DNA of 64,000 bases from Kibdelosporangium philippinense. Its GTDB lineage: Bacteria; Actinomycetota; Actinomycetes; Mycobacteriales; Pseudonocardiaceae. The notes under the pieces are model-generated. The model was not told where the DNA came from. It was given only the letters and a program-made list of their open reading frames with translations, and ran no database searches. Of this stretch, positions 1 through 7,117 are shown piece by piece (the first letter of the stretch is position 1; every line of letters starts with the position of its first letter). A program made the position numbers and the translations under genes. The DNA lies in contig NZ_JAJVCN010000001.1 in the NCBI RefSeq assembly GCF_021390435.2, positions 2,108,001 to 2,172,000 on the forward strand, read 5' to 3'.

Positions 1-536
1 AATCTGGCGGCCTTCACGAACTCGCGCTCGCGCAAGGTCAGCGTCATGCCGCGGATGATCCGTGCGGTGATCATCCAACTGAAGGCGGCAAGCAGCACGA
101 CGAAAACCAGCCAGGTCCCGCCTTTGAACGCTGGACTGGCGATCGCGACGATCAGGAACGTCGGCAGCACGAGCAGTACGTCGACCGTCCACATCAGAAC
201 CCGGTCGACCCAGCCGCCGAAGTACCCGGCCGTCGCGCCGACGATCGCGGCGATGGTGGTGGAGACGACGCCGACGAGCAGGCCGATCGTCAATGATTTC
301 TGCAGCCCGCGGGTGACTTGCGCGAACATGTCCTCGCCGATCCTGCTGGTCCCGAACCAATGCTCGGCGCTGGGTGGTCGCAGGAACGCCGTGTAGTCCA
401 GCTCGGCATAACCCCATGGCGCGAACAAAGGAGCCAGGAAGACCAGTGCGTACAACAGCACGATGACCACCAAACCCGCCACCGCCAACCGGTTTCGCCG
501 GAACCGTCGCAGCACTAACCGCCCACGGGTACTCAT
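1..536 (-). CDS. dppC: Oligopeptide/dipeptide ABC transporter permease, DppC type (partial)
   Basis: Inner-membrane permease of a peptide or nickel ABC importer, the partner of the DppB-like permease encoded just upstream. The reverse strand reads from an ATG at 536 as a basic N-terminus followed by a first membrane segment rich in V/I/L, then a periplasmic stretch containing HWFGTSRIGEDMFAQV, the 'GTD-x-GRD'-like signature of DppC/OppC proteins, then further membrane segments. The reading frame runs off the left edge of the window, so the C-terminal part is missing, probably including some of the EAA loop. The start codon overlaps the stop of the upstream permease gene in an ATGA, indicating translational coupling. 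Substrate specificity cannot be told; the binding protein and ATPases would lie to the left. Confidence 0.9.
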   Translation of the reverse strand, partial: MSTRGRLVLRRFRRNRLAVAGLVVIVLLYALVFLAPLFAPWGYAELDYTAFLRPPSAEHWFGTSRIGEDMFAQVTRGLQKSLTIGLLVGVVSTTIAAIVGATAGYFGGWVDRVLMWTVDVLLVLPTFLIVAIASPAFKGGTWLVFVVLLAAFSWMITARIIRGMTLTLREREFVKAAR

Positions 537-1525
537 GCGCGCACCCGTGGGTCGAGGGCGGCGTAGAGCACATCCGCCAGTACGACAGAGACCAGCACGC
601 ACACCGCGATGAACAGGGTGACCGTCGCGACGACGTTGGCGTCCTGTGCGCCGATGCCATCGATCAACCATTCGCCCATTCCGTGCCACGAGAAAACCTT
701 CTCGGTGAACGTGCCACCCGTGACCAGGAGGCCGAAACCGAACGCGAACAACGTGGCCATCGGAATCAATGCGGTCCGCAGGCCGTGTTTGAGCAGCGCT
801 CGGCGCCGGGGCAGCCCCTTTGCCCGCGCGGTGCGGACGTAGTCGCTTTCGAGCACGTCCAGCATGGCGCTGCGCTGGTAGCGGCTGTAGAACGCGATTT
901 GCCCGAGGACGATGGTCACGGTCGGCACGATGAGATACCGCAGCCGGTCACCGAGCCCGGCCAGCCAGCCGCCGGAGAATCCCGGGGTGTACTCGCCGGT
1001 TGTCTGCAGCCAATTGTTTCCGATCAGGTCGTTGAACTGTTGCGCCGGCTGTTTGAGCAACGTACCGATGACGAAAACCGGCGTCGACAAGACGACGAAA
1101 GCGAAAAGGGTCGCCACATGATCGCTGACCCGATACTGCCGGATCGCGCTGACCGCGCCGAGCGAAACCCCCAACAGCATGCCGACAGCCGTGCCGATCA
1201 AGAACAGCCGGAGACTGACTCCGATCCTTCGTGGCAGTTCGTCGGCAACTGGTCTGCTGGTGACCGTGACACCGAAGTCACCGTGGACGACTCCACCGAT
1301 CCAGGTCAGGAACCGTTGCGGCACCGGCTGATCAAGATGCAGCTCGACCCACTTGGCTTCGATTGTGGCTGCTGGTGGTTGCGGATTGCGCTGTTGCAGT
1401 ATTCCAACCGGATCGAAGGTTGCCGAGGCCAGTGTGAATGCGAGGAAAACAGCCACAAGGCACAACACGACGTAATTGATCAGACGCCGGGCAAGGAATC
1501 GGATCAACGGGTCGGTGCCCTTCAC
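533..1525 (-). CDS. dppB: Oligopeptide/dipeptide ABC transporter permease, DppB type
   Basis: Membrane permease of 330 residues, the usual length for DppB/OppB. The N-terminus carries the family hallmark of a basic stretch (RFLARRLINYV) leading into the first transmembrane helix. An extracytoplasmic region follows with LDQPVPQRFLTWIGGVVHGDFG, then several further hydrophobic segments. The cytoplasmic EAA loop, which contacts the ATPase, is visible near residue 232 as DYVRTARAKGLPRR. The GTG start at 1525 has no strong ribosome-binding site in front of it. The gene overlaps the downstream dppC-like gene by four bases, so the two permeases are one operon transcribed leftwards. The family assignment is secure; the transported peptide is unknown. 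Confidence 0.9.
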   Translation of the reverse strand: MKGTDPLIRFLARRLINYVVLCLVAVFLAFTLASATFDPVGILQQRNPQPPAATIEAKWVELHLDQPVPQRFLTWIGGVVHGDFGVTVTSRPVADELPRRIGVSLRLFLIGTAVGMLLGVSLGAVSAIRQYRVSDHVATLFAFVVLSTPVFVIGTLLKQPAQQFNDLIGNNWLQTTGEYTPGFSGGWLAGLGDRLRYLIVPTVTIVLGQIAFYSRYQRSAMLDVLESDYVRTARAKGLPRRRALLKHGLRTALIPMATLFAFGFGLLVTGGTFTEKVFSWHGMGEWLIDGIGAQDANVVATVTLFIAVCVLVSVVLADVLYAALDPRVRA

Positions 1526-1672
1526 AGGTAGTGGCCATGCGGTAACCGAAACGCATGGACATCATGCAGCCTTGATGTGGGTACGCCGAGCCAATTCCGT
1601 GGCAAGAAGTTGTCTATAGCCGCACATCTGTCCGTCATTGTCGTTGGACGTAAGTCAATGAATCTGGACCTG

Positions 1673-2053
1673 TTAGCGAGGTGCCCAGTCTCGGAAGTAC
1701 GTCGCCCAGTCGTCCAGGGTGGCGGAGAAGTCGACGTAGACCGCGACCCCGAACGGCTGTGTCGGCGCCTGGTCGTCCAAGGCAAGGCGGATTCCGCGGA
1801 GCGACGCGGCAACTGTTTCAGCGTCGGTGTGGCCGGGGCCTTCGGAGTGGTAAGCCGGAATACCCATAAACACAGTCACTGTGTCCGGGACGGCCGCCAA
1901 AGCCAGTCTCGTCTGGACCCTGACGTAACCGCTGTACGTGGAGTCGAACGGCATTCCGCTGTCGTACGCCATGATCGCGACCTGGTCGACGCGTTCGGCG
2001 ATGGCATGGCCAGCGCCTTGTCGTGGCAGAGTTGGTTGTCCGACATTAGCCCT
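1673..2053 (-). pseudogene. C-terminal fragment of a hypothetical enzyme-like protein, cut by an IS
   Basis: On the minus strand the reading frame can be followed from about 2053 to the TAA at 1673 and ends in DWATYFRDWAPR. The internal segment ERVDQVAIMAYDSGMP, followed by alternating hydrophobic and polar stretches, resembles the late strands of a TIM-barrel glycosidase-like protein, but I do not recognise the family. Only the last 127 or so codons remain. The frame is closed by a stop just inside the neighbouring IS1380-like element, so the N-terminal coding part has been displaced or deleted. An internal ATG at 1972 would give 99 residues, but this is probably not an independent gene. Confidence 0.5.
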
Positions 2054-2069
2054 GAGTATTCATGGCGAT

Positions 2070-3771
2070 CTTGATTCGGGCGCCGTGTCGGAACAGGGAA
2101 AAGTGCTCCTGAGCTGGGAAGATGAGGTTGCTAATGCCTGTTCTTACCCATGAAGCTCTGGAGCACTTTCGACGTGGATGTTACTGGGTGGTCGCGGGAT
2201 CTGGCGGTAGAAGTCGGTGGGCGTGGCGTGGTCAGTCATGCCGGGACCGCGGCGGTGCGGTTGCTGGCCGACCGCACCGGGTTGACGGAAGGCTTGTCGC
2301 GGGCGATGGCGCGGCGTGGGTTCATGCCGGTGCATGACCGTGGCCGGGTGTTCGCCGACACCGCGGTGTTGATCGCTGACGGCGGGCGGGTCCTGTCGGA
2401 TCTGGCTGTCCTGCGCGATCAGGCCGAACTGTTCGGGCCGGTCGCCTCAGATCCGACGTTGTGGCGCACGTTGGACGCGGTCGGTCAGGTGCAGCGCAAC
2501 AAGATCGCCCGTGTGCGTGCCCGGATCCGCGAGCATGTGTGGTCGTTGATCGAGCGACGGCACGGCCGGATTCCGCCGTCGCGGGTGGCCGACCGTGATC
2601 TGGGCACGACCGTGGTGGTCCGGTTGGATGGTTCGCTGGTGATCGCGCACTCGGACAAACAACTCGCCGCGGGAACCTACAAGGGCAGCTTCGGTCATCA
2701 TCCGCTGCTGGCCATGTGTGACAACACCGGCGAATCGCTGGCCCTGTTGCTGCGCACAGGAAGCGCCGGATCCAACACGACAGCTGATCACCTCGAGGTC
2801 CTCGACGCCGCGATCGCCCAGATCCCGGCGAAACATCGAAGGAACCTTCTAGTCACCGTGGACGGCGCGGGCGCCTCCCACGGTCTCATCAAGTACATCA
2901 CCGCGCTGAACGCCAAGCCAGGCAGGCAGGCGCACTACAGCGTCGGCTGGGAACTCGGTGCGCGGGAACGAGCCGCGATCGGCCGTGTCCCCGCGAAGGC
3001 ATGGCAGGCAGTGCTCGATCACCACGGCGATCCTCGGCCGCTGGACAAAGCCGGCGTGGTGGAACTGACCGCGCTACTACGTCACCACCCCGACGGGGAC
3101 CAACTGGAGAACTGGCCGGCCGATCTGCGGATCATCTGTCGTCGTGAGAAACCCCACCCCGGCGCACAGTTGTCCCTGTTCGAAGAAGCCGACGGCTGGC
3201 GCTACCAACTGGTGGCCACCAACACCCCGGGCAGCGGTTCGGGCGCCACCGTCCAGTTCCTGGAAGCCCGTCACCGCCCGCACGCCCGAGTCGAGGACCA
3301 CGTCCGCTGCGGCAAGCAAACCGGCCTCGGTCACCTGCCCTCCACCAAGATCGAGATCAACCGGGCCTGGTGTCTGGCCGCCACCATCGCCATCGACCTG
3401 CTCGCCTGGCTGCGCCTGCTCTGCCTTGAGGGCACCCTCGCCAAAGCCGAACCCAAAACCCTGCGCTACCGGCTACTGCACACCGCCGCCCGCATCGTCC
3501 GCGGCCAACGCAAACGCAAGATCAAAATCCCGGAAACCTGGCCCTGGGCCGACCCTCTCGCCGCCTGCCTCCGGGCAGCGCTGGCCCTGCCACCACCAAC
3601 TCGATGACCCCTGTCCCTGCCCCTCGACCTGAAAGGCCCGCCCCCCAACCCGGCGCCCAGCCAACACCGGCGGCCGGGCTCGAACCCTGACCATCACCAC
3701 ACAGCAACCAACTCAAGATCAACATCCGAACCGGCACAGGCGGACACGTCACCCACGTGAATGATCAAGGC
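2070..3771 (+). mobile_element. IS1380-family insertion sequence (boundaries approximate)
   Basis: A single intact transposase gene with short non-coding flanks between a truncated gene on the left and an IS630 element on the right. I could not resolve convincing terminal inverted repeats; the left limit is set where the truncated minus-strand frame is lost and the right limit by the IS630 end. The 3,608-3,772 tail contains no gene. Confidence 0.55.
2150..3607 (+). CDS. IS1380-family transposase
   Basis: Transposase of 485 residues, typical for IS1380. The N-terminal half has the family-like run AAVRLLADRTGLTEGLSRA followed by HDRGRVFADTAVLIADG, and the catalytic DDE core lies in the middle: RLDGSLVIAHSD near residue 160, TVDGAGASHGL near 238, and a C-terminal helical domain. 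The ATG at 2150 is used because the product then starts with MKLWSTFDVDVTGWSR, a usual beginning in this family. The gene is uninterrupted, so the copy could still be active. Assignment rests on overall pattern recognition, not on a search. Confidence 0.85.
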   Translation: MKLWSTFDVDVTGWSRDLAVEVGGRGVVSHAGTAAVRLLADRTGLTEGLSRAMARRGFMPVHDRGRVFADTAVLIADGGRVLSDLAVLRDQAELFGPVASDPTLWRTLDAVGQVQRNKIARVRARIREHVWSLIERRHGRIPPSRVADRDLGTTVVVRLDGSLVIAHSDKQLAAGTYKGSFGHHPLLAMCDNTGESLALLLRTGSAGSNTTADHLEVLDAAIAQIPAKHRRNLLVTVDGAGASHGLIKYITALNAKPGRQAHYSVGWELGARERAAIGRVPAKAWQAVLDHHGDPRPLDKAGVVELTALLRHHPDGDQLENWPADLRIICRREKPHPGAQLSLFEEADGWRYQLVATNTPGSGSGATVQFLEARHRPHARVEDHVRCGKQTGLGHLPSTKIEINRAWCLAATIAIDLLAWLRLLCLEGTLAKAEPKTLRYRLLHTAARIVRGQRKRKIKIPETWPWADPLAACLRAALALPPPTR

Positions 3772-3796
3772 TACAGATCATGAAAGGCCAGGGTTG
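3770..3796 (+). repeat. IS630 left terminal inverted repeat
   Basis: Inverted copy of 4933-4959, allowing three mismatches over 27 bases. The GC next to the TA on each side also matches, so the visible repeat extends slightly past the element ends. Confidence 0.85.
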
Positions 3797-4955
3797 ATCT
3801 TGTCCTTGGGCGGCGTGTCCTCCCGGATCCTGATCGATTCATGATCTACGCAGGGATGGATGAGGTACGCGGATGGAGGTGGCCTTTCCGAGCGGGGCAG
3901 GGCCACACGCGAAGCTGTCCGGTTGCAGGCGGCCCAATGGTTCGCCCAGGACGTGCCGGCCGCCGAGATCGCCCGCAGACTGCGGGTATCCACCAACGCG
4001 GTCTATACCTGGCGGCGTCGATGGCGTGCCGAGGGTGAGGCAGGGCTGGCGTCGAAGGGACCGGGCGGATCGTCCTGCCGGCTGGACCAGCCACGACTGG
4101 ACAGGCTGGCCCAGGCTGTGGAACAAGGCCCAGCCGTGCATGGGTTCGGCGAGGATCAGCGCTGGACCCTGGCTCGGGTCGCCGATCTGATCGCCCGGCT
4201 GTTTCACACCCGCTACACGCTGCACGGGGTGTCGTATCTGCTGCACCGCATGGGGTTCTCGCCACAAGTACCCGCCCACCGCGCGATCGAGCGCGACGAG
4301 CAGGCGATCGCCACCTGGCGGCGGGAGGTATGGCCGGCGGGAAAACGGTAGCGGCGCAGCAAGGTGCTTGGCTGTGTTTCGAGGACGAGGCCGGGCAAAC
4401 GCTGCGCCCGCCGAAAGCCCGCACCTGGGGCCGCCGGGGCCAGACACCACAGATCCCGGTGTCGGGCAAGGGTTCGGGCCGGGTATCGGTCGCCGGGCTG
4501 GTATGCGTCCGGCCCGGACACCGGCCCCGGTTGATCTACCGTGTCCGGACCCACCGCGGCCGCAAGGGGGAACGGCGCAGCTTCGCCGAAACCGACTACG
4601 CCGCCCTGCTGGACGCCGCACACCAGCAGCTCGGCGCCCCGATCGTGTTGATCTGGGACAACCTCAACACGCACACCAGTCACGCGATGCGCAAACTGGT
4701 CGCGGCCCGCGACTGGCTACACGTGATCCAACTCCCGCCCTACGCCCCGGACCTCAACCCGACCGAGCACGTGTGGTCCCACGTCAAACGCAACCTCGGA
4801 AACCTCATCGTGCACGGCATCGACCAGCTCACCGCCATCGTGAAGAACCGACTCAAACGCATCCAGTACCGACCCGGGCTGATCGACGCGTTCTTCGCCC
4901 ACACCAGACTGAACCTCGAACCACAACCGCCGTAATCCTGGCCTTTCAAGATCTG
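3774..4955 (+). mobile_element. IS630-family element with TA flanks and terminal inverted repeats
   Basis: The ends match as inverted repeats: CAGATCATGAAAGGCCAGG on the left (from 3774) and its near-perfect reverse complement on the right (ending at 4955), with one mismatch in the first 19 bases. Both ends are flanked by TA (3772-3773 and 4956-4957), the target duplicated by IS630/Tc1-mariner elements. The element is 1,182 bp and carries two overlapping reading frames for one transposase. Confidence 0.9.
3860..4935 (+). CDS. IS630-family transposase made by programmed -1 frameshift
   Basis: Two overlapping frames encode one transposase of about 358 residues. The first frame (3860-4351) carries the helix-turn-helix part: PAAEIARRLRVSTNAVYTWRRR, then the winged region with SYLLHRMGFSP. 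It ends in the stop at 4349-4351. The second frame, entered at -1, carries the DDE core: WLCFEDEAGQ, IVLIWDNLNTH and DLNPTEHVWSHVKR. A canonical slippery heptamer GGGAAAA (4339-4345) sits at the junction, phased as G-GGA-AAA, so slipping one base back continues ...PAGKTVAAQQ... and joins the two halves smoothly. This is the known expression strategy of many IS630 members. Confidence 0.85.
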
Positions 4956-4959
4956 TAGC
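4933..4959 (-). repeat. IS630 right terminal inverted repeat
   Basis: Reverse complement of the left repeat at 3770-3796 and ends at the TA target 4956-4957. Confidence 0.85.
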
Positions 4960-5172
4960 GGCAACTCGGTGCTCGTGGGAGTGGTCTCTCGCATCTTTTC
5001 GGCGATCGTTCGGAACTGTGACATACGTCTCGCCGTCTATATGGGCAGTTCGAGATGTATTTATGGGCACTGTTGCGGCCGATGCATTGCGTGGCGACTT
5101 CACTTGCCGCGATTCTGTGATCGCAATATTTGCCGGATCGCTTCACTTCTACTGAAGAGGAAATCTCAAATT

Positions 5173-5422
5173 ATGTCTTCAGTAACTAAAAGAGTTGCAC
5201 AGGCGCCGCCGCGGTCGTGTTTAGTGCCCTCGCCCTCGGGGCTTACGGGAACCGCGCAGGCCGCGACGACCAATACGACGTCGTTCAAGCTGTGCAACAA
5301 TGGCTCTGACTACACCGTTTCGGCCTAGTTTCTTCGACCGTCGCAGATTTACGTCCTACGTACCCTCGCCTGGCCACTGCTGGACGAACGATGCCAACCG
5401 CGCTGAGAAGTTCTTGCGGTGA
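5173..5422 (+). pseudogene. Decayed small secreted protein gene
   Basis: An ATG at 5173 follows a plausible ribosome-binding site (GAAGAGG). Read in a single frame, the product stops after about 51 codons, but the protein-like sequence hops between frames. A basic N-terminus MSSVTKRVAQ is followed in the next frame by a hydrophobic signal-peptide core (GAAAVVFSALALGAYG). The first frame resumes with TAQAATTNTTSFKLCNNGSDYTVSA, and a third frame gives SFFDRRRFTSYV and SPGHCWTNDANRAEKF before a stop at 5420-5422. Together this looks like one exported protein of under 100 residues with several frameshifts. The function is unknown. Confidence 0.5.
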
Positions 5423-5643
5423 TCTGAGTGGCGTCTAACTCGTACAACATAAGCATCCGCTGTAGACACTGCGAGCCGTGGCGTGGATCGTGGTGCGAAC
5501 TGGAGACTAACGACGACGCTGGCGGCCGTGGTGCGAGTTGGCCAAAAACAAATGATCAGGTGGATGCGAGCGAAACGGCGGAGAAGAATTCATTCCTTAA
5601 ACCGTGTTGCAGATTCGATTTCTGTGAGCGTTATTCATGAGGG
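5423..5643. other. Non-coding gap between the decayed gene and the IS5-like element
   Basis: Contains a 70-codon open frame (5428-5640) with no ribosome-binding site and biased Cys/Arg/Trp composition. I see no convincing gene or repeat. Confidence 0.4.
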
Positions 5644-6408
5644 TTACCAGCCGAGTCGATAGAACTCGAGCGATGTGATGATCCGGATGATGTTGGGGAG
5701 CTCGGAAAGGCGTCCTCGATAGCCGGTCGCAATCATCTTCCAGTTCTTGATATGCGCGATACATCGCTCGACGGCGGATCGAAGTGAGGAGATGAATTTA
5801 TTGTTCACCTTGTCGCCAGCCGAGAGCTCGCCGCCCTTTGGCTTTTTGCGAGGCGTAATCGTGTGAGTGCCCTGATAGGCAGGGTCACCGATGACTGAGG
5901 TCTCGGCCAGAAGATCTTCCCAGTCACACTCGGCGAACGCTTTCCGGTCATGCATCGAGCCAGGCAGAGGGGCGGATATTCCCAGCAGGCCTCCCTCCGT
6001 ATCGGCGGCGACCTGGATGTTCAGCCCCGCGCGGCGCCGCTTGCCGGAGAAGTTGTCTTCGTGACCAGCACGGTTGCCGGTCGGGACATCGGTTCCGTCG
6101 ACCAGGACGAGCCGGCCGCGGATGGCCTCCTTGAGGTTTGGAATGTGCAGGCACAGGGCCTGCCCAATCAATGGGAGAATGCCTCGATAGATCCGCGATA
6201 CGGTCGACTGACTGACGCCGAACAGATCGCCCACGGCCGCCTGGTTCAGATTCTGTCGGACGTACACCAAAGTGATCACGACAGCGCGATACAGTCCCAC
6301 GGTCGGAGGCCACGCTTGGTTCTCATGGCATTGGATGATCTGCCAGATGCGCGCGACAAGCTCCTGGATCTGGTCAGCAGCAAGCCCTGTAGTAGACTGA
6401 TAACGCAA
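5644..6408 (-). CDS. IS5-family transposase (DDE_Tnp_4 type)
   Basis: Transposase of 254 residues with an N-terminal helix-turn-helix (NQAAVGDLFGVSQSTVSRIYRG, about residues 53-74) and a C-terminal DDE nuclease core: LVLVDGTDVPTG near residue 100, VIGDPAYQGT near 172, and RSAVERCIAHIKNWK near 215 supply the D, D and E. The only start in frame near the beginning is a TTG at 6408. The short length and the HTH_Tnp_4/DDE_Tnp_4 layout fit the IS427/IS1031-like branch of IS5. I could not pair terminal repeats on both sides, so the element limits are uncertain; it probably spans about 5,641-6,475. Confidence 0.8.
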   Translation of the reverse strand: MRYQSTTGLAADQIQELVARIWQIIQCHENQAWPPTVGLYRAVVITLVYVRQNLNQAAVGDLFGVSQSTVSRIYRGILPLIGQALCLHIPNLKEAIRGRLVLVDGTDVPTGNRAGHEDNFSGKRRRAGLNIQVAADTEGGLLGISAPLPGSMHDRKAFAECDWEDLLAETSVIGDPAYQGTHTITPRKKPKGGELSAGDKVNNKFISSLRSAVERCIAHIKNWKMIATGYRGRLSELPNIIRIITSLEFYRLGW

Positions 6409-6470
6409 CGACCCCGCCTGTAAGTTGTCTTCTGTGAGAGGAAAACGATCTTACTTGCCTGGGGTCGTTG
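6406..6470. repeat. Inverted repeat at the 5' side of the IS5-like transposase
   Basis: CAACGACCCC at 6406-6415 is repeated inverted at 6461-6470. The arms overlap the TTG start of the transposase gene. It may be a stem-loop limiting transposase expression or part of an element end; no partner was found near 5,640. Confidence 0.5.
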
Positions 6471-6611
6471 TCCTATTTTGAGGTGATCAAGTCGCCAGAA
6501 TAACGCTCTGTCGGGGGCACGTGCAGCATCCACGCAAGCGCTGGTCACCTCTTATACCCATTGGCCCGTTCTGGTTGTTTACTGGTGCGTGTAGTCGATT
6601 GAGGTGGTTTT

Positions 6612-6867
6612 ATGTCGTCTTCCCTTGAACAGTAGCTTCAGCAGGCCTTGGACGAATTTCGGCGGAGTCGTCGAGAAGCGATCGATGTGCACGCGGGATG
6701 GCCGAGATCGAGGTGACCGTCACTGCGCCGCGCAGGGGGTGTCGGTGACTGCTGGTCAACATGGTCTGGTGTGGGATGGGCAGTGCCCGTTGACGGCGTA
6801 TCGCCGGTTGACGCCGTCGGAACTCGCGGCTGTCGTGCTGGACACGATGACCAAGGAGTTCGTATGA
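6612..6867 (+). pseudogene. YbaB/EbfC-like protein gene, decayed
   Basis: Starts at an ATG (6612) after GAGGTGG and reads MSSSLEQ, then hits an in-frame TAG at 6633-6635. The frame continues as LQQALDEFRRSRREAIDVHA. A shift near 6,698 gives MAEIEVTVTAP, and a second shift (apparent extra CG near 6,728) gives QGVSVTAGQHGLVW and AYRRLTPSELAAVVLDTM to a TGA at 6865-6867. Joined, this matches the pattern of the short YbaB/EbfC-like nucleoid proteins that sit upstream of type VII-secretion and polymorphic-toxin genes in actinomycetes. One nonsense mutation and two frameshifts make it a pseudogene, unless the assembly is wrong here. Confidence 0.6.
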
Positions 6868-7022
6868 GCCGATTCCGGTCGAGCCTGCGACACACCCGCG
6901 TGCTGTTGTCGGATGCGGGCGCCGAGGCGGTTCCGGTGACAAAAGCCTCGGCTATGGAGCCGTTCTTGAGCAATACGGAACTGAAGCGAGCGAGTGCGCA
7001 GGTAGAGCCGCTCGACAAGTGA
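6864..7022 (+). CDS. Small hypothetical protein upstream of the giant toxin-like gene
   Basis: An ATG at 6864 overlaps the TGA of the preceding decayed gene (ATGA), which is the reason to take this 52-codon frame seriously. The product is basic at the N-terminus (MSRFRSSLRHTRVLL) and otherwise has no motif I recognise. In comparable loci this position is held by small helical WXG100-type or linker proteins, so it may be a shortened remnant of such a gene. Confidence 0.4.
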   Translation: MSRFRSSLRHTRVLLSDAGAEAVPVTKASAMEPFLSNTELKRASAQVEPLDK

Positions 7023-7117
7023 TCCCTTGAGCATGACGTGAAGGTGGTGTGCCGTGCGGGTTTCCTGCGTTCCGGCGGCTGGAGGCGCCACCTGCGCGGT
7101 GAGTGGGATCAGTTGTT

